Source of the DNA: Insolitispirillum peregrinum
Lineage (GTDB): Bacteria; Pseudomonadota; Alphaproteobacteria; Rhodospirillales; Rhodospirillaceae
Length of the DNA stretch: 64,000 nucleotides
Assembly (NCBI RefSeq): GCF_042665255.1
Contig: NZ_JBHTCD010000017.1
Reading direction: 5' to 3' (one strand)
The notes below the pieces were generated by a model that searched no databases, was not told the origin of the DNA, and worked only from the letters and a program-made list of their open reading frames with translations. Each line of letters begins with the position of its first letter. The stretch's first letter is position 1. The position numbers and the translations under genes are program-made. Shown piece after piece: positions 33,633 through 42,556 of the stretch.

Positions 33633-35654
33633 ATGCGGACCTTCAAGACGTGGCTTTTGTCCTGTGCTTCGGTGGCGATCATGGCCAGCTCGGCAGCCTG
33701 GGCTGGCGAGGCAAAGGTCGAAGTGCTCGACAAGAGCTTTGATGTCGCAGGCGGCATGCTGGCGTACACCGAATTCGAACTGTCGGGCGAGCCGCTGGCC
33801 GAAGGGCTGGGGCTGGACCTCGACGTGCTGGACCCGAACGCCGTCAACCAGCCGACCGCCTTTGACTACACCGCGGGCATCGAGAGCTACGAGTACTCGG
33901 AAGAAGCGATGTATGCGGTCAACTATCAGTCGAAGATGGGCCCGCACATCGTCAACGGTCCGCTGAACGCCAGCCGGGGCGGCACGCTGGAAAGCCTCGG
34001 CAAGCGGGTGATGGAACTGACCGCGGCGGTCGGGTTCTCGGCGGAAGAACTGCCGCTGAACTTCTATCCGGTCAGCTTCCCGTACTCCAGGGGCATGCCG
34101 ACCTTTGCCGGCAAGGTTGACACCAGCGAAGTCGGCAAGGACGAGCTGAAGCTGGTCGATGCTGCAGGCAAGGAAACCACCGTCAGCACCAGCATCCCGG
34201 CGTACTTCCGTGATTACGCCAGCCTCGGCTGGACCGAAGACGGCATGAGCAAGACCTTCACCCCGGCTGCCGCGGGCGCCGAGATGCTGAAGGACGTGAT
34301 GTGGGCGCAGGATTTCCTCGGCGGCATGCACGTCAAGGAAAGCGACGAAGAAGTCGAAGCCGAAAACAGCACCATGGATCAGGACGGCAAGCACGCCTTG
34401 GGCGTGTCGGCGGCTGACGGTGTGAACGGCGTTCTGCTGACCGAAATCACCTGGGACAAGCTGCTGACCCTGCGCAACCAGATGGTCTATGACGGCAAGA
34501 CCCTCGGTGGCAAGCTGACCTCCTCCTATGATCCGAAGAAGGGTGCCCTGTGGTTCCCGGCGGCGGTCAAGGTCACCGAAGCCGAAAAGAACGGCGTCAA
34601 GGCGATCGGCAAGCTGGAGGTGATCGACGGCTCCTCGACCCTGCGCAACACCTGGATGATGCTGTGGCCGCTGGCCGAAGTTTATGCCTACAGCGATCAG
34701 CGCGCCGAGAACAAGGGCCAGAACAAGGCGTTCATGGCGGTGTTTGACGGTGCCCCGTTCGCGGCGGCTCCGGCGGCCAACCGCAATGTGGACCTCAGCG
34801 ACGATGTGGCCGCCGATGACGTGTTCTCGGTGGTGTCGCTGCTGACCAACGCCCAGTTCAAGAACCTCGACGCCCTGCACTTCAACGCCAAGGAAGGCAC
34901 CTTTGTCGACCGTTGGGACGGCAAGAGCGCCGGGACCACCGTCACCACCTACGATGCGGCCTATACTCTGGCGGCGTTGCAGATTTTCCAGCGCTCGCAG
35001 GATGCCCTGCCGGTCGGTTACGCCTCGGCTGATGCCGGCGAGCCGCTGGGCACCGCCCGCGCCAAGCGTGCCGTCGAGCTGATCCGCGCCCAGTCCAACT
35101 TCATTCTGGCCAAGCTGGTCGGCAAGGATGGTCTGGTGGCCGACAGCTATGAAATCGGCAAGGGGGCTTCGGCCTCGCGCAGCCTCGCCACCCAGTTCGC
35201 CACCATTCGCGGCCTGTCGGCGGCGTTCAAGGCCACCGGTGACGAAAAGTACCGTGTTGCGGCCCGCAAGCTGTACCTGGCCATCGAAGCGAAGATGTTT
35301 GACAAGGCCATCGGCACCTTCGCCGACCAGCCGGGCAAGCCGACCATCCACACCCCGTGGACCGCTGCGGCGATCAGCGCCGGTCTGCGCGAAGCCCTGC
35401 AGACCCTGCGCAATCAGGAAGGGGAAAAGGAGCCGCTGCTCGACCTCGCCAACCTGACCGGGCGTTACGAACACTGGTTCCGCACCGTGATCAACGGCGG
35501 CGCGCAGATGTCCGAATGGCTGGGTGACTCGGGCGAAAACATCGTGGCGGGTGACACCACCGGCGATACCGACAAGGACGGCGTGCCGCAGATCACCAAG
35601 GCCGGTGTGGCGCAGGTGATGGCCGCGCAGGTCAAGGTCAGCGCAGGCAAGTAA
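33633..35654 (+). CDS. Large exported protein of unknown function, iron-module member
   Basis: 673 residues; family not recognised. Clear signal peptide (MRTFKTWLLSCASVAIMASS with cleavage after AWA). The N-terminal half is mixed alpha/beta; the C-terminal half (about 420-620) is helical with repeated hairpins reminiscent of an alpha/alpha toroid (TYDAAYTLAALQIFQRSQDA and HTPWTAAAISAGLREAL). The tail has an acidic DTTGDTDKDGVP segment resembling a calcium-binding loop. No cysteines in the mature region. ATG 33633 has AGGGGA five bases upstream. Codon use is strongly biased, suggesting high expression. A Fur-like palindrome precedes it and cytochrome and FTR1 genes follow, so a periplasmic role in iron acquisition is inferred. 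Confidence 0.7.
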   Translation: MRTFKTWLLSCASVAIMASSAAWAGEAKVEVLDKSFDVAGGMLAYTEFELSGEPLAEGLGLDLDVLDPNAVNQPTAFDYTAGIESYEYSEEAMYAVNYQSKMGPHIVNGPLNASRGGTLESLGKRVMELTAAVGFSAEELPLNFYPVSFPYSRGMPTFAGKVDTSEVGKDELKLVDAAGKETTVSTSIPAYFRDYASLGWTEDGMSKTFTPAAAGAEMLKDVMWAQDFLGGMHVKESDEEVEAENSTMDQDGKHALGVSAADGVNGVLLTEITWDKLLTLRNQMVYDGKTLGGKLTSSYDPKKGALWFPAAVKVTEAEKNGVKAIGKLEVIDGSSTLRNTWMMLWPLAEVYAYSDQRAENKGQNKAFMAVFDGAPFAAAPAANRNVDLSDDVAADDVFSVVSLLTNAQFKNLDALHFNAKEGTFVDRWDGKSAGTTVTTYDAAYTLAALQIFQRSQDALPVGYASADAGEPLGTARAKRAVELIRAQSNFILAKLVGKDGLVADSYEIGKGASASRSLATQFATIRGLSAAFKATGDEKYRVAARKLYLAIEAKMFDKAIGTFADQPGKPTIHTPWTAAAISAGLREALQTLRNQEGEKEPLLDLANLTGRYEHWFRTVINGGAQMSEWLGDSGENIVAGDTTGDTDKDGVPQITKAGVAQVMAAQVKVSAGK

Positions 35655-35671
35655 AATACCCTGTCTTTAGA

Positions 35672-35714
35672 GCAAATCCCGAGTAGATGGGTCCATCTGT
35701 GACGACGTATTTGC
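35672..35714 (-). repeat. Palindromic 42-bp cassette, single copy
   Basis: Reverse complement reads GCAAATACGTCGTC, a CAGATGGACCCATCT core, then CTCGGGATTTGC. It matches the triple tandem cassette at 56871-57024, with the outer GCAAAT/ATTTGC arms kept. Confidence 0.75.
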
Positions 35715-35787
35715 TTAAAATACAAGACATTAGAGCATTTGAAGTGATCCAGAGAGAACGGAAAATGCCCTAACCGGGGTAGTAGGA

Positions 35788-35826
35788 CTTTGGTCGCCGG
35801 GGCAGGGCTGGCATCGGCGACCAAAG
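35788..35826. terminator. Strong hairpin downstream of the 673-aa gene
   Basis: Perfect 11-bp stem CTTTGGTCGCC (35788-35798 with 35816-35826) and a 17-base loop. No T run follows directly, so it may act as a transcript-end stabiliser rather than a classical terminator. Confidence 0.5.
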
Positions 35827-35855
35827 GGCAGCGGTCTGTGACTGGAACGCGCCTG

Positions 35856-35894
35856 ATGGCGGCGAGGGGAAACCTTCGCCGCCATAAGCCTTTT
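35856..35894 (+). terminator. Second hairpin with short T run
   Basis: Perfect 10-bp stem ATGGCGGCGA (35856-35865 with 35876-35885), followed by AAGCCTTTT. Together with the preceding hairpin it probably ends the transcript of the exported-protein gene; the remaining bases up to 36081 hold no visible gene. Confidence 0.5.
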
Positions 35895-36081
35895 GGGGGT
35901 TGTAACGACCGATGGCAGCCCGACTGTTTATCTGTATGCCAGCATTGCGACTTGCGAATGGTCGTGCGACTTATTCTCACTACCTGATCTGTGGCAACTG
36001 GTGTAAGAGTTAGGAACGGCAACGAATAAAAAGAATGTGGGTATTCCGTTCGACGTCTGGTGCTGGCAAGAAGAGTGTGTG

Positions 36082-39000
36082 ATGGCGACCTCCTCCAAAA
36101 GCGACTTCCACGCAAAACTGCGGGCGATGCCATGGCACCGCCGGTTGGCTTTCCACTCCAAGCGGGTGGAGGTGGTGCTCTATCTGGCTCTGCTGAGTGG
36201 CGTCCTGCTGTGGGATGTGGTGGCCGGGGCGGTCGGGCTGCCGTGGCAGATCGGGCGGGTGGCACTGGCCAGCCATTATCTGCTGACGCTGGTGGCCTTT
36301 CCGTTGCTGGTGGTGCCGTTCTGGCTGTCCCATCGTGGCCACTTGTCGTCTCCCCGCGCCACGCCGTTCCTGAGCTGGACCGGGCGGGGCATCGAGCTGT
36401 TGCTGGCCGTCCTGCTGCTGTCGGGGCTGTGGCTGGCGCTGGTTGGCAATCGTGGCGATGACGTTGGTGGGGTGGTCCGCTGGAGTCACCTGATTGGCGG
36501 TCTGGTGGTCACCGCCATCGTGCTGGTCCATGCCTGGCGCTATAGCCTGCTGCGTACCCTGCGCGGGCTGGCCCTGATCGTGCTGGCGGTGCTGGCGCTG
36601 ATGGCATTGCCGGGCTATGCCCGTGCGGCTGATGCCCCCGCGCAGGACGTTCCGCCACAGCGTAGCACCTCGTTCCTGCTCGACGGGCCGTCGGGCCGGT
36701 TGTACAGCGCCAATTTCTCGGCGGGCTCGCTGTCGGTGATCGACCGCAAAAGCGGCGAGCGCACCGCCGAAGCGGTGCTGGGTGGTGATATCCAGCGTCT
36801 GGCGCTGGGGCCGGATACCTTGGCGGTGACCGACATGCTGGGCGGGCGGGTGCTGGTGCTTGACCGCCAGACGTTGGCGGTCAAGGCGACGGCGACGGTC
36901 GGCGGTCGTCCGATCGGGGTGGTCTATGATGCCCGCCATCACTGGTATTGGGTGGCGCTGTTCGAGGCTGGCAAGCTGGTGGCGGTGACCCCAAAGGGCG
37001 AGGTGGCCGAAACGGTCACCGTGCCGGAAACGCCGCGTGGTCTGGCCCTGCTGAGTGATGGTCGCCTGCTGATCACCCATGCGATGATCGGCAAGGTCAG
37101 CCTGTGGGATACCACCGCGACACCGCTGAAGCCGCTGTCAACCATCGAACTGGGCGAAGAACAGAACCCGAGTGAAACGGTGTCGCAGGGGGCACCGCGC
37201 CTGCTGGATGACATCGCCCTCAGCCCCGACCAGACCGAAGCCTGGCTGCCGCATGTGCTGTGGAACTTTGATCACCCGTTCCAGTTCCAGTCGACCGTCT
37301 TCCCGGCGATTTCGCTGCTGTCGCTGGTGCCGGGCGAAGAGCACGAAGTGCTGGAGCATCGCAAGCAACTGTTCCAGCAGATCAACATTCTGGAAGAGGG
37401 CAACCGCACCCGCATTGTCTCCAACCCGCAAATGGTGGCCTTCTCTGCCGACGGCAAGCGGGTCTATGCGACGGCGGCGGGTAGCGAAGACCTGTTGGTG
37501 TTTGACCGCTCGCGCGCCCGTCCGCTCAGTCAGGACAGCGCCGAACGCCGGTCGCGCCGGGCCAACAAGCTCGATCAGGGCGGTGCCAAGGTGGTGCAGA
37601 TTTTCCGCCATCTGCCGGGCGACAATCCGCGCGGGCTGGTGGTTGATGGCAACGACATTCTGGTGCAGAACGCGATGAGTCTGGATGTCAGCCGTCTGGA
37701 TGCCGGGGGCAACAGCTCGTTTGCCCGCGTGACGCTGGCGCAGGAAAAGTTTGCAACGCTGGTCGCCCATGATCCGCTGCCGCCGCCGGTACGGCGGGGC
37801 GAGCGGCTGTTCCATTCCGGTAACACCGATGATTTCCCCGACCGGGCGATGGCGGGGGACAACTGGATGAGCTGCCAGTCCTGCCACGTCGATGGCTTCA
37901 ACTTTACCAACCAGTACCTGTACCACGACACCAAACGGAACGTCGCCGAGGATGCGGTGATTGGTCACCGCACCATGAAATACATGGTGGCCGGGGACTT
38001 TGTGACCGACTACCTGAACATGATCCGTGACACTCAGGGCGGCATGGGCGGTGATCCGCGCTTTGGGGCGCCGAACATCGACCCGGAAAACCCGCCGGAT
38101 GCGGTGGGCGGGATGATGTCCGACCTGCATCGTTACGTGGTGGCCAAGGAAAACCTGCCGTTCTTCGGGACGTGGATGCGCATTGAGGCCAACAGCCCCG
38201 ACGGCAAGACGCCGCACCCCAAGGACTGGGTCAATTCGGCGGCCTGCCGCGAATGCCATTCCGAGTTGTTTGACCAGTGGGCCGATTCAACGCACCGCCT
38301 GATGGGGGAATCCAACCCCTATTACATGGTGGTGGAAAATCTGGCCGGAGAAACCGAAGGCGAGGGCTTCCGCGCCTGGTGCATGGGCTGTCACCAGCCT
38401 GCCAAGCTGTCCACCGGCTGGCGCGCCAGCACCGAGCAGGGCCACATGTTTGAAAAGGGCGGGGTCAGCCTGATCGAAGCCCAAAAGGAAGGCCGCGTTG
38501 ATCTCGACGAAGGCACCAGTTGCCTGATGTGTCACCGCATCACCGCTGTCGAGGATGTGGCGACGGCAGGCGGTGGCAATGCCAGCTATACCGTCAACCT
38601 GCGCGACCGTGAAACCTATGTCTTTGAAAATGACGACTCTGCCGCGCTGAAGTGGCTGGGTGACAAGCAGATCAATGCCAAGCCCGATGTTCACAAGGCC
38701 AGCTACATGCAGCCGTTCTACAAGGATCCCAAGCTGTGCGGCTCCTGCCATGGCGAGTTCTCGCCGGGGACTGGCTCGGTGATTGTGAACACCTATGGCG
38801 AATGGGAAGCCTCGCCCTATAACAATCCGTCCGACCCCAGCAAGAACCGCACCTGCATTGATTGCCACATGCATGGCGACATCAAGCAGATCGGCACGCC
38901 GCTGCCGGGGCAATCGACCGATGGCGGGCCGGTGAAGGCCAACGTGGTGACCCACCAGTTTACCGGTGCCAACCACCATCTGGTTGGTCTGCGCAATCCC

Positions 39001-39531
39001 AAACTGGCGCAGATGAGCGTTGATTTGCTGCGCTCGTCGGCCACCCTGACCAGCCGTCTGGAAACGACCGCCGATGGCAGGCAGGTGGTGGTGCGGGTGG
39101 CCAATACCGGCGCCGGGCACAAGCTGCCAACAGGGGTGGCTGATTTCCGCGAAATGTGGCTGCAACTGACCGTTACCGATGCTCGTGGACAGGTGGTGGT
39201 CCAGAGCGGCCAACTGGACAGCGCCAACGAACTGCCTGCCGATGTGCGCAAGTACGCCAAGACCTTTGGCCGCGCCGATGGCACGCCCGCCGGTCTGACC
39301 TTCTGGCGTCATGAAAAGATGCTGACCGATACCCGCATCCCGGCGGGGGAGCACAGCGACGAAGCCTTTGCCTTGCCGCCTGACACCCAATTGCCGGTGA
39401 AGGTCGAGGCCCGCCTGTTGTTCCGCATCTATCCGCAGTGGGTGACGACGGCGGTGCAAAAGGCTTACCCCGCCCTGCCGACCCCCGAGGTGGTGGAAAT
39501 GAACCATCTGTCCGTTGACCTGGGTCTGTGA
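36082..39531 (+). CDS. Giant membrane-anchored beta-propeller hexaheme cytochrome c
   Basis: 1149 residues in one polypeptide: an N-terminal membrane domain with about five helices (residues 25-185) carrying conserved histidines and resembling cytochrome b561-type domains; a YVTN-like beta-propeller (about 195-560, e.g. SGRLYSANFSAGSLSVIDRK); a multiheme region with six CxxCH motifs (CQSCH, CRECH, CMGCH, CLMCH, CGSCH, CIDCH); and a C-terminal beta domain. The start ATG 36082 has AAGAAGAG upstream. Electron flow from the quinone pool to periplasmic hemes is plausible. Next to an FTR1 permease gene, it may oxidise or reduce iron for transport. The fusion was not recognised as a named protein. 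Confidence 0.82.
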   Translation: MATSSKSDFHAKLRAMPWHRRLAFHSKRVEVVLYLALLSGVLLWDVVAGAVGLPWQIGRVALASHYLLTLVAFPLLVVPFWLSHRGHLSSPRATPFLSWTGRGIELLLAVLLLSGLWLALVGNRGDDVGGVVRWSHLIGGLVVTAIVLVHAWRYSLLRTLRGLALIVLAVLALMALPGYARAADAPAQDVPPQRSTSFLLDGPSGRLYSANFSAGSLSVIDRKSGERTAEAVLGGDIQRLALGPDTLAVTDMLGGRVLVLDRQTLAVKATATVGGRPIGVVYDARHHWYWVALFEAGKLVAVTPKGEVAETVTVPETPRGLALLSDGRLLITHAMIGKVSLWDTTATPLKPLSTIELGEEQNPSETVSQGAPRLLDDIALSPDQTEAWLPHVLWNFDHPFQFQSTVFPAISLLSLVPGEEHEVLEHRKQLFQQINILEEGNRTRIVSNPQMVAFSADGKRVYATAAGSEDLLVFDRSRARPLSQDSAERRSRRANKLDQGGAKVVQIFRHLPGDNPRGLVVDGNDILVQNAMSLDVSRLDAGGNSSFARVTLAQEKFATLVAHDPLPPPVRRGERLFHSGNTDDFPDRAMAGDNWMSCQSCHVDGFNFTNQYLYHDTKRNVAEDAVIGHRTMKYMVAGDFVTDYLNMIRDTQGGMGGDPRFGAPNIDPENPPDAVGGMMSDLHRYVVAKENLPFFGTWMRIEANSPDGKTPHPKDWVNSAACRECHSELFDQWADSTHRLMGESNPYYMVVENLAGETEGEGFRAWCMGCHQPAKLSTGWRASTEQGHMFEKGGVSLIEAQKEGRVDLDEGTSCLMCHRITAVEDVATAGGGNASYTVNLRDRETYVFENDDSAALKWLGDKQINAKPDVHKASYMQPFYKDPKLCGSCHGEFSPGTGSVIVNTYGEWEASPYNNPSDPSKNRTCIDCHMHGDIKQIGTPLPGQSTDGGPVKANVVTHQFTGANHHLVGLRNPKLAQMSVDLLRSSATLTSRLETTADGRQVVVRVANTGAGHKLPTGVADFREMWLQLTVTDARGQVVVQSGQLDSANELPADVRKYAKTFGRADGTPAGLTFWRHEKMLTDTRIPAGEHSDEAFALPPDTQLPVKVEARLLFRIYPQWVTTAVQKAYPALPTPEVVEMNHLSVDLGL

Positions 39532-39582
39532 GACTTGATGTGAAACATGCTCACAGACCCAGATTTTTGTCTTACCGCATTG

Positions 39583-39623
39583 TTTTTGCGAAAACCGGTT
39601 CCCACTTTTCGCACAATGCTTTA
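39583..39623 (+). repeat. Dispersed palindromic element, copy 2 (CGAAAACCGG type)
   Basis: TTTTTGCGAAAACCGGTTCC continuing CACTTTTCGCACAATGCTTTA; TGCGAAAA and TTTTCGCA form inverted arms. Homologous to the minus-strand copy at 27581-27621. Lies just before the FTR1 gene. Confidence 0.65.
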
Positions 39624-39637
39624 GGGAGCTGATAGCC

Positions 39638-40462
39638 ATGCTGGCTGCGTTTTTGATCACCCTGCGCGAAGGTCTGGAGGCCTTCTTGCTGGTTGGCATC
39701 CTGTTGGCCTTCCTGCGCAAGCTGGATGCACTGCACTATGCCAAGTGGATTTACGTTGGCGTTGCCGGTGGGGTGGTGGCATCGCTGGCGGCGGCTTTCC
39801 TGTTCCAGGTGGTGATCGACCAGTTCAGCAACGCTGCCTATCAGACGATGATGATGATTGGCATCCTGCTGTTTGCGGCGGCGGTGCTGACCTATATGGC
39901 GATCTGGATGCAAAAGCAGGCCCGTGCCCAGACCGAAAGCGTCAAGCGCAAGCTGGAAGGCTTTGTCACCGCAGGCAACCTGTTCGGGATGATCTCGCTG
40001 GCCTTTGTGGCGGTGCTGCGCGAAGGGGTAGAAACGGTATTGTTCTTCTCGGCCCTGATGTATTCCGGCGCCGAAGTGTCGCTGGAAGCGGGCCTGATCG
40101 GGGCCGCCCTCGGGCTGGCAGTGTCGATCGCTCTGGTGTGGATGCTGTTGAAGTCAACCCGCAAGATCGCCCTGCAACCGTTCTTTCGCTATACCTCGTT
40201 GCTGATCATCATCATTGCCGCTGGTCTGCTGGGGTCTGCGGTCAACATGCTGCAAAGTGTTGAACTGGTCTCGGTGATGACCGACCATCTGTTTGACATT
40301 TCCTTCATTCTGGATGATCGCGGGCTGATTGGGACTTTCCTGCGCGCCCTGTTCGGTTATAACTCGTCGCCGACCCAGTTGCAGTTCCTGTGCTGGGCGC
40401 TGTATCTGGCGCTGGCGGTGACCCTGTGGCACCGCGGCTATCAACAACCGAAAGCATCCTGA
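39638..40462 (+). CDS. FTR1-family iron permease (EfeU-like)
   Basis: 274 residues with seven hydrophobic helices. Both REXXE iron-binding motifs are present: TLREGLEAF (8-16) and VLREGVETVLF in a later helix. FTR1/EfeU proteins carry iron across the inner membrane, usually with a partner that changes its oxidation state. No EfeO or EfeB is adjacent; the upstream giant cytochrome and 673-residue exported protein may take that role. GGGAG precedes the ATG. Confidence 0.93.
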   Translation: MLAAFLITLREGLEAFLLVGILLAFLRKLDALHYAKWIYVGVAGGVVASLAAAFLFQVVIDQFSNAAYQTMMMIGILLFAAAVLTYMAIWMQKQARAQTESVKRKLEGFVTAGNLFGMISLAFVAVLREGVETVLFFSALMYSGAEVSLEAGLIGAALGLAVSIALVWMLLKSTRKIALQPFFRYTSLLIIIIAAGLLGSAVNMLQSVELVSVMTDHLFDISFILDDRGLIGTFLRALFGYNSSPTQLQFLCWALYLALAVTLWHRGYQQPKAS

Positions 40463-40469
40463 GCGGTCA

Positions 40470-41885
40470 ATGGGCGTAGAACAAGGGCGGCCAGCCCATG
40501 TGGTGGTGATCGGCGGCGGGCCTGCGGGCCTGACCGCCGCGTGGGAACTGTTGCGGCACGAGGTCAAGGTGACGGTCCTCGAACGGGCGCCGTCGGCGGG
40601 TGGACTGGGTGGCACGACGGTCTTTGAAGGACAAGCCGGGCAGTACCGCTTTGACTACGGTGGGCACCGCTTCATCACCCACAACCCGGATTTGTTGGCA
40701 CTGGTGGAAGAGCTGGTGGGCGACGACCTGCTGACCGCCGAGCGCAAAAGCGTCATCCGGCTGGGCGGGCGCACCTATGCCTATCCGCTGGCGCTGGGCA
40801 ATCTGGTGCGCACGGCGCCGACGGCGATGCTGGCCGGGGCGGTGCGTGATTTGCTGTTGCTGCCGTTCCGCCGCCCCCGTCAGGAGCCGGACGATTTTGC
40901 CGGCTGGATCAGCAGCCGCTTTGGTCCGACCCTGTACCGGACCTTTTTTGAAGGGTATACCGCCAAGCTGTGGGGCCTGAACCCGCGCCAGTTGTCAGCG
41001 GACTGGGCCGAGCAGCGGATCAGTCTGGTGGACCTTAAAGACGTGGTGCGCCGCCTGTTGCCCGGTGCGGCCAACAATCCGCGCACCTATGCCCGCAGCT
41101 ATCGCTATCCCAAATACGGCTTCGGGATGATTTTTGACCGTCTGGCGGCGTTCGTGGCGGCCAATGGCGGCGAGATTCGCTCTGGCGTCAGCGTCACCGG
41201 GCTGATTCATCGCAAGGGCCATATCTCGGCGGTCAAGACGACGGCGGGCGAGATTGCCTGTGATGCGGTGATTTCATCGGTGCCGCTGCCGGACATGGTG
41301 AAGCTGACCGGCGGCAAGAGCAAGCTGCGCTTTCGCGGATTGCGCTTCCTGAACATGCCGATGGCGATGGACAACGTCTCGGACTGTACGTGGCAGTATC
41401 TTTCTGACCCGGACATGATGGCCACCCGGTTGCAGGAGCCGCGGCGGCGGTCCCCGTTCATGGCCCCGCAAGGGATGACCTCGATCATGCTGGAAATCCC
41501 CTGTGATCCCGGCGACAGGCTGTGGAAAATGACGGACGAAGCGCTGTTCGAGCTGGCGATGGCCGATCTGCGCCGTCTGGGAGTGGACACCAGCAAGGCA
41601 ACCGGCGAGTGCTTTAGCACCTATGCCCCCTACGCCTATCCGCTGATGAGCGTCGGCTATCAGAAAGAGCGCGAAAAGGCGTTTGTTCACTTGGACCAGT
41701 TCGACAATCTGGTGCAATGTGGCCGACAGGGCACGTTCCGCTACCTGTTTACCGATACCGCAATGGAAATGGGGCAGATGGCAGCGCGCGGGCTGGTCGT
41801 CGGCGCCGAGGGCAGCCGCTGGCGGCGGCAGGTTTATGACCACCGCAACGAGCGCACGGTGATTGAAACGCAGAGTGTGGCATAA
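40470..41885 (+). CDS. FAD-dependent oxidoreductase, amine-oxidase/UDP-galactopyranose-mutase-like
   Basis: 471 residues. FAD fold VVVIGGGPAGLTAAWELLRH at about 12-31, ERAPSAGGLGG, then YRFDYGGHRFITHNP as in UDP-galactopyranose mutase-like and protoporphyrinogen-oxidase-like flavoproteins. FEGYTAKLWGLNP also fits that group. Seven bases after the FTR1 gene, so probably co-transcribed. It may act in glycan or sugar-nucleotide chemistry rather than iron uptake; context does not decide. Confidence 0.8.
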   Translation: MGVEQGRPAHVVVIGGGPAGLTAAWELLRHEVKVTVLERAPSAGGLGGTTVFEGQAGQYRFDYGGHRFITHNPDLLALVEELVGDDLLTAERKSVIRLGGRTYAYPLALGNLVRTAPTAMLAGAVRDLLLLPFRRPRQEPDDFAGWISSRFGPTLYRTFFEGYTAKLWGLNPRQLSADWAEQRISLVDLKDVVRRLLPGAANNPRTYARSYRYPKYGFGMIFDRLAAFVAANGGEIRSGVSVTGLIHRKGHISAVKTTAGEIACDAVISSVPLPDMVKLTGGKSKLRFRGLRFLNMPMAMDNVSDCTWQYLSDPDMMATRLQEPRRRSPFMAPQGMTSIMLEIPCDPGDRLWKMTDEALFELAMADLRRLGVDTSKATGECFSTYAPYAYPLMSVGYQKEREKAFVHLDQFDNLVQCGRQGTFRYLFTDTAMEMGQMAARGLVVGAEGSRWRRQVYDHRNERTVIETQSVA

Positions 41886-41947
41886 CAGGCATGGTTTGAC
41901 CTTTGCCGACGGTCACGCAATTACGACAGGCACAGAAGGAGCTGGGC

Positions 41948-42553
41948 ATGAGCACGATCCGTAAGGGGTTCTTGGTGGCGATGGGCCTGCTGGCCGGGGG
42001 GCTGGCGGTGGGGGCCGACGGTGTCGGGCCGCTGGCGGTGACACCTGCAAGCGCCTATTCCTATGCCGCCGCTGGCAAGGAACCGCTGATCGACGCCCGT
42101 GAAGCCGCCCTGAAGGCGATCGGCGAAAAGAACTGGGATGCGGCAGCGCAGGCGTTTGCCGGGGCGAAGGACGAGCTGGTCTATCTGGAAGACCATCATC
42201 ATGCCGGTCTGCAAAAGGAACTGGCTGACGCGGTGCAGGCCAGGGACGAGGCCGCTGTCCGGGCGGTACTGAAGATCGCCTTTGCTGCCGAGATTGACCG
42301 CCGTCTGGATGGCGCCCAGCAGAACATGAAAGACTATCAGACCGCCAAGGTGCTGGTGATCAAGGCCCGGCGTTTTCTCGATGCCTTCAGCGGCGATATC
42401 GACCCGGCCAAACGCAAGGCCGCCGAAGACGGCCTGACCGCCGCGCTGGCGGCGATTGGCAACCCCGGTGTGTTTGGCGTCGGGGCCAAGACCGCCGATC
42501 CCGAGGCCTTCAAACAGGCCTATGCGTCGGTCAAGGCGGCTCTGGGCCTGTAA
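41948..42553 (+). CDS. Small exported helical protein
   Basis: 201 residues. A signal sequence (IRKGFLVAMGLLAGGLAV) precedes an all-helical mature domain with two similar helical segments (ALKAIGEKNWDAAAQAFAGA and a later LVIKARRFLDAFSGDIDPAK). A His-Glu-rich LEDHHHAGLQKE stretch could bind metal. AAGGAG precedes ATG 41948 by six bases. Not recognised by name; some FTR1 permeases carry fused or neighbouring periplasmic helical domains, so an accessory role in iron uptake is possible (inference). Confidence 0.65.
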   Translation: MSTIRKGFLVAMGLLAGGLAVGADGVGPLAVTPASAYSYAAAGKEPLIDAREAALKAIGEKNWDAAAQAFAGAKDELVYLEDHHHAGLQKELADAVQARDEAAVRAVLKIAFAAEIDRRLDGAQQNMKDYQTAKVLVIKARRFLDAFSGDIDPAKRKAAEDGLTAALAAIGNPGVFGVGAKTADPEAFKQAYASVKAALGL

Positions 42554-42556
42554 GGG

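Noticed and set aside
30726..35474. Two long minus-strand frames opposite the RND pump and the exported 673-aa protein
   Set aside because: The translations are His/Gln/Arg-rich low-complexity shadows of GC-rich genes; the plus-strand genes have full domains.
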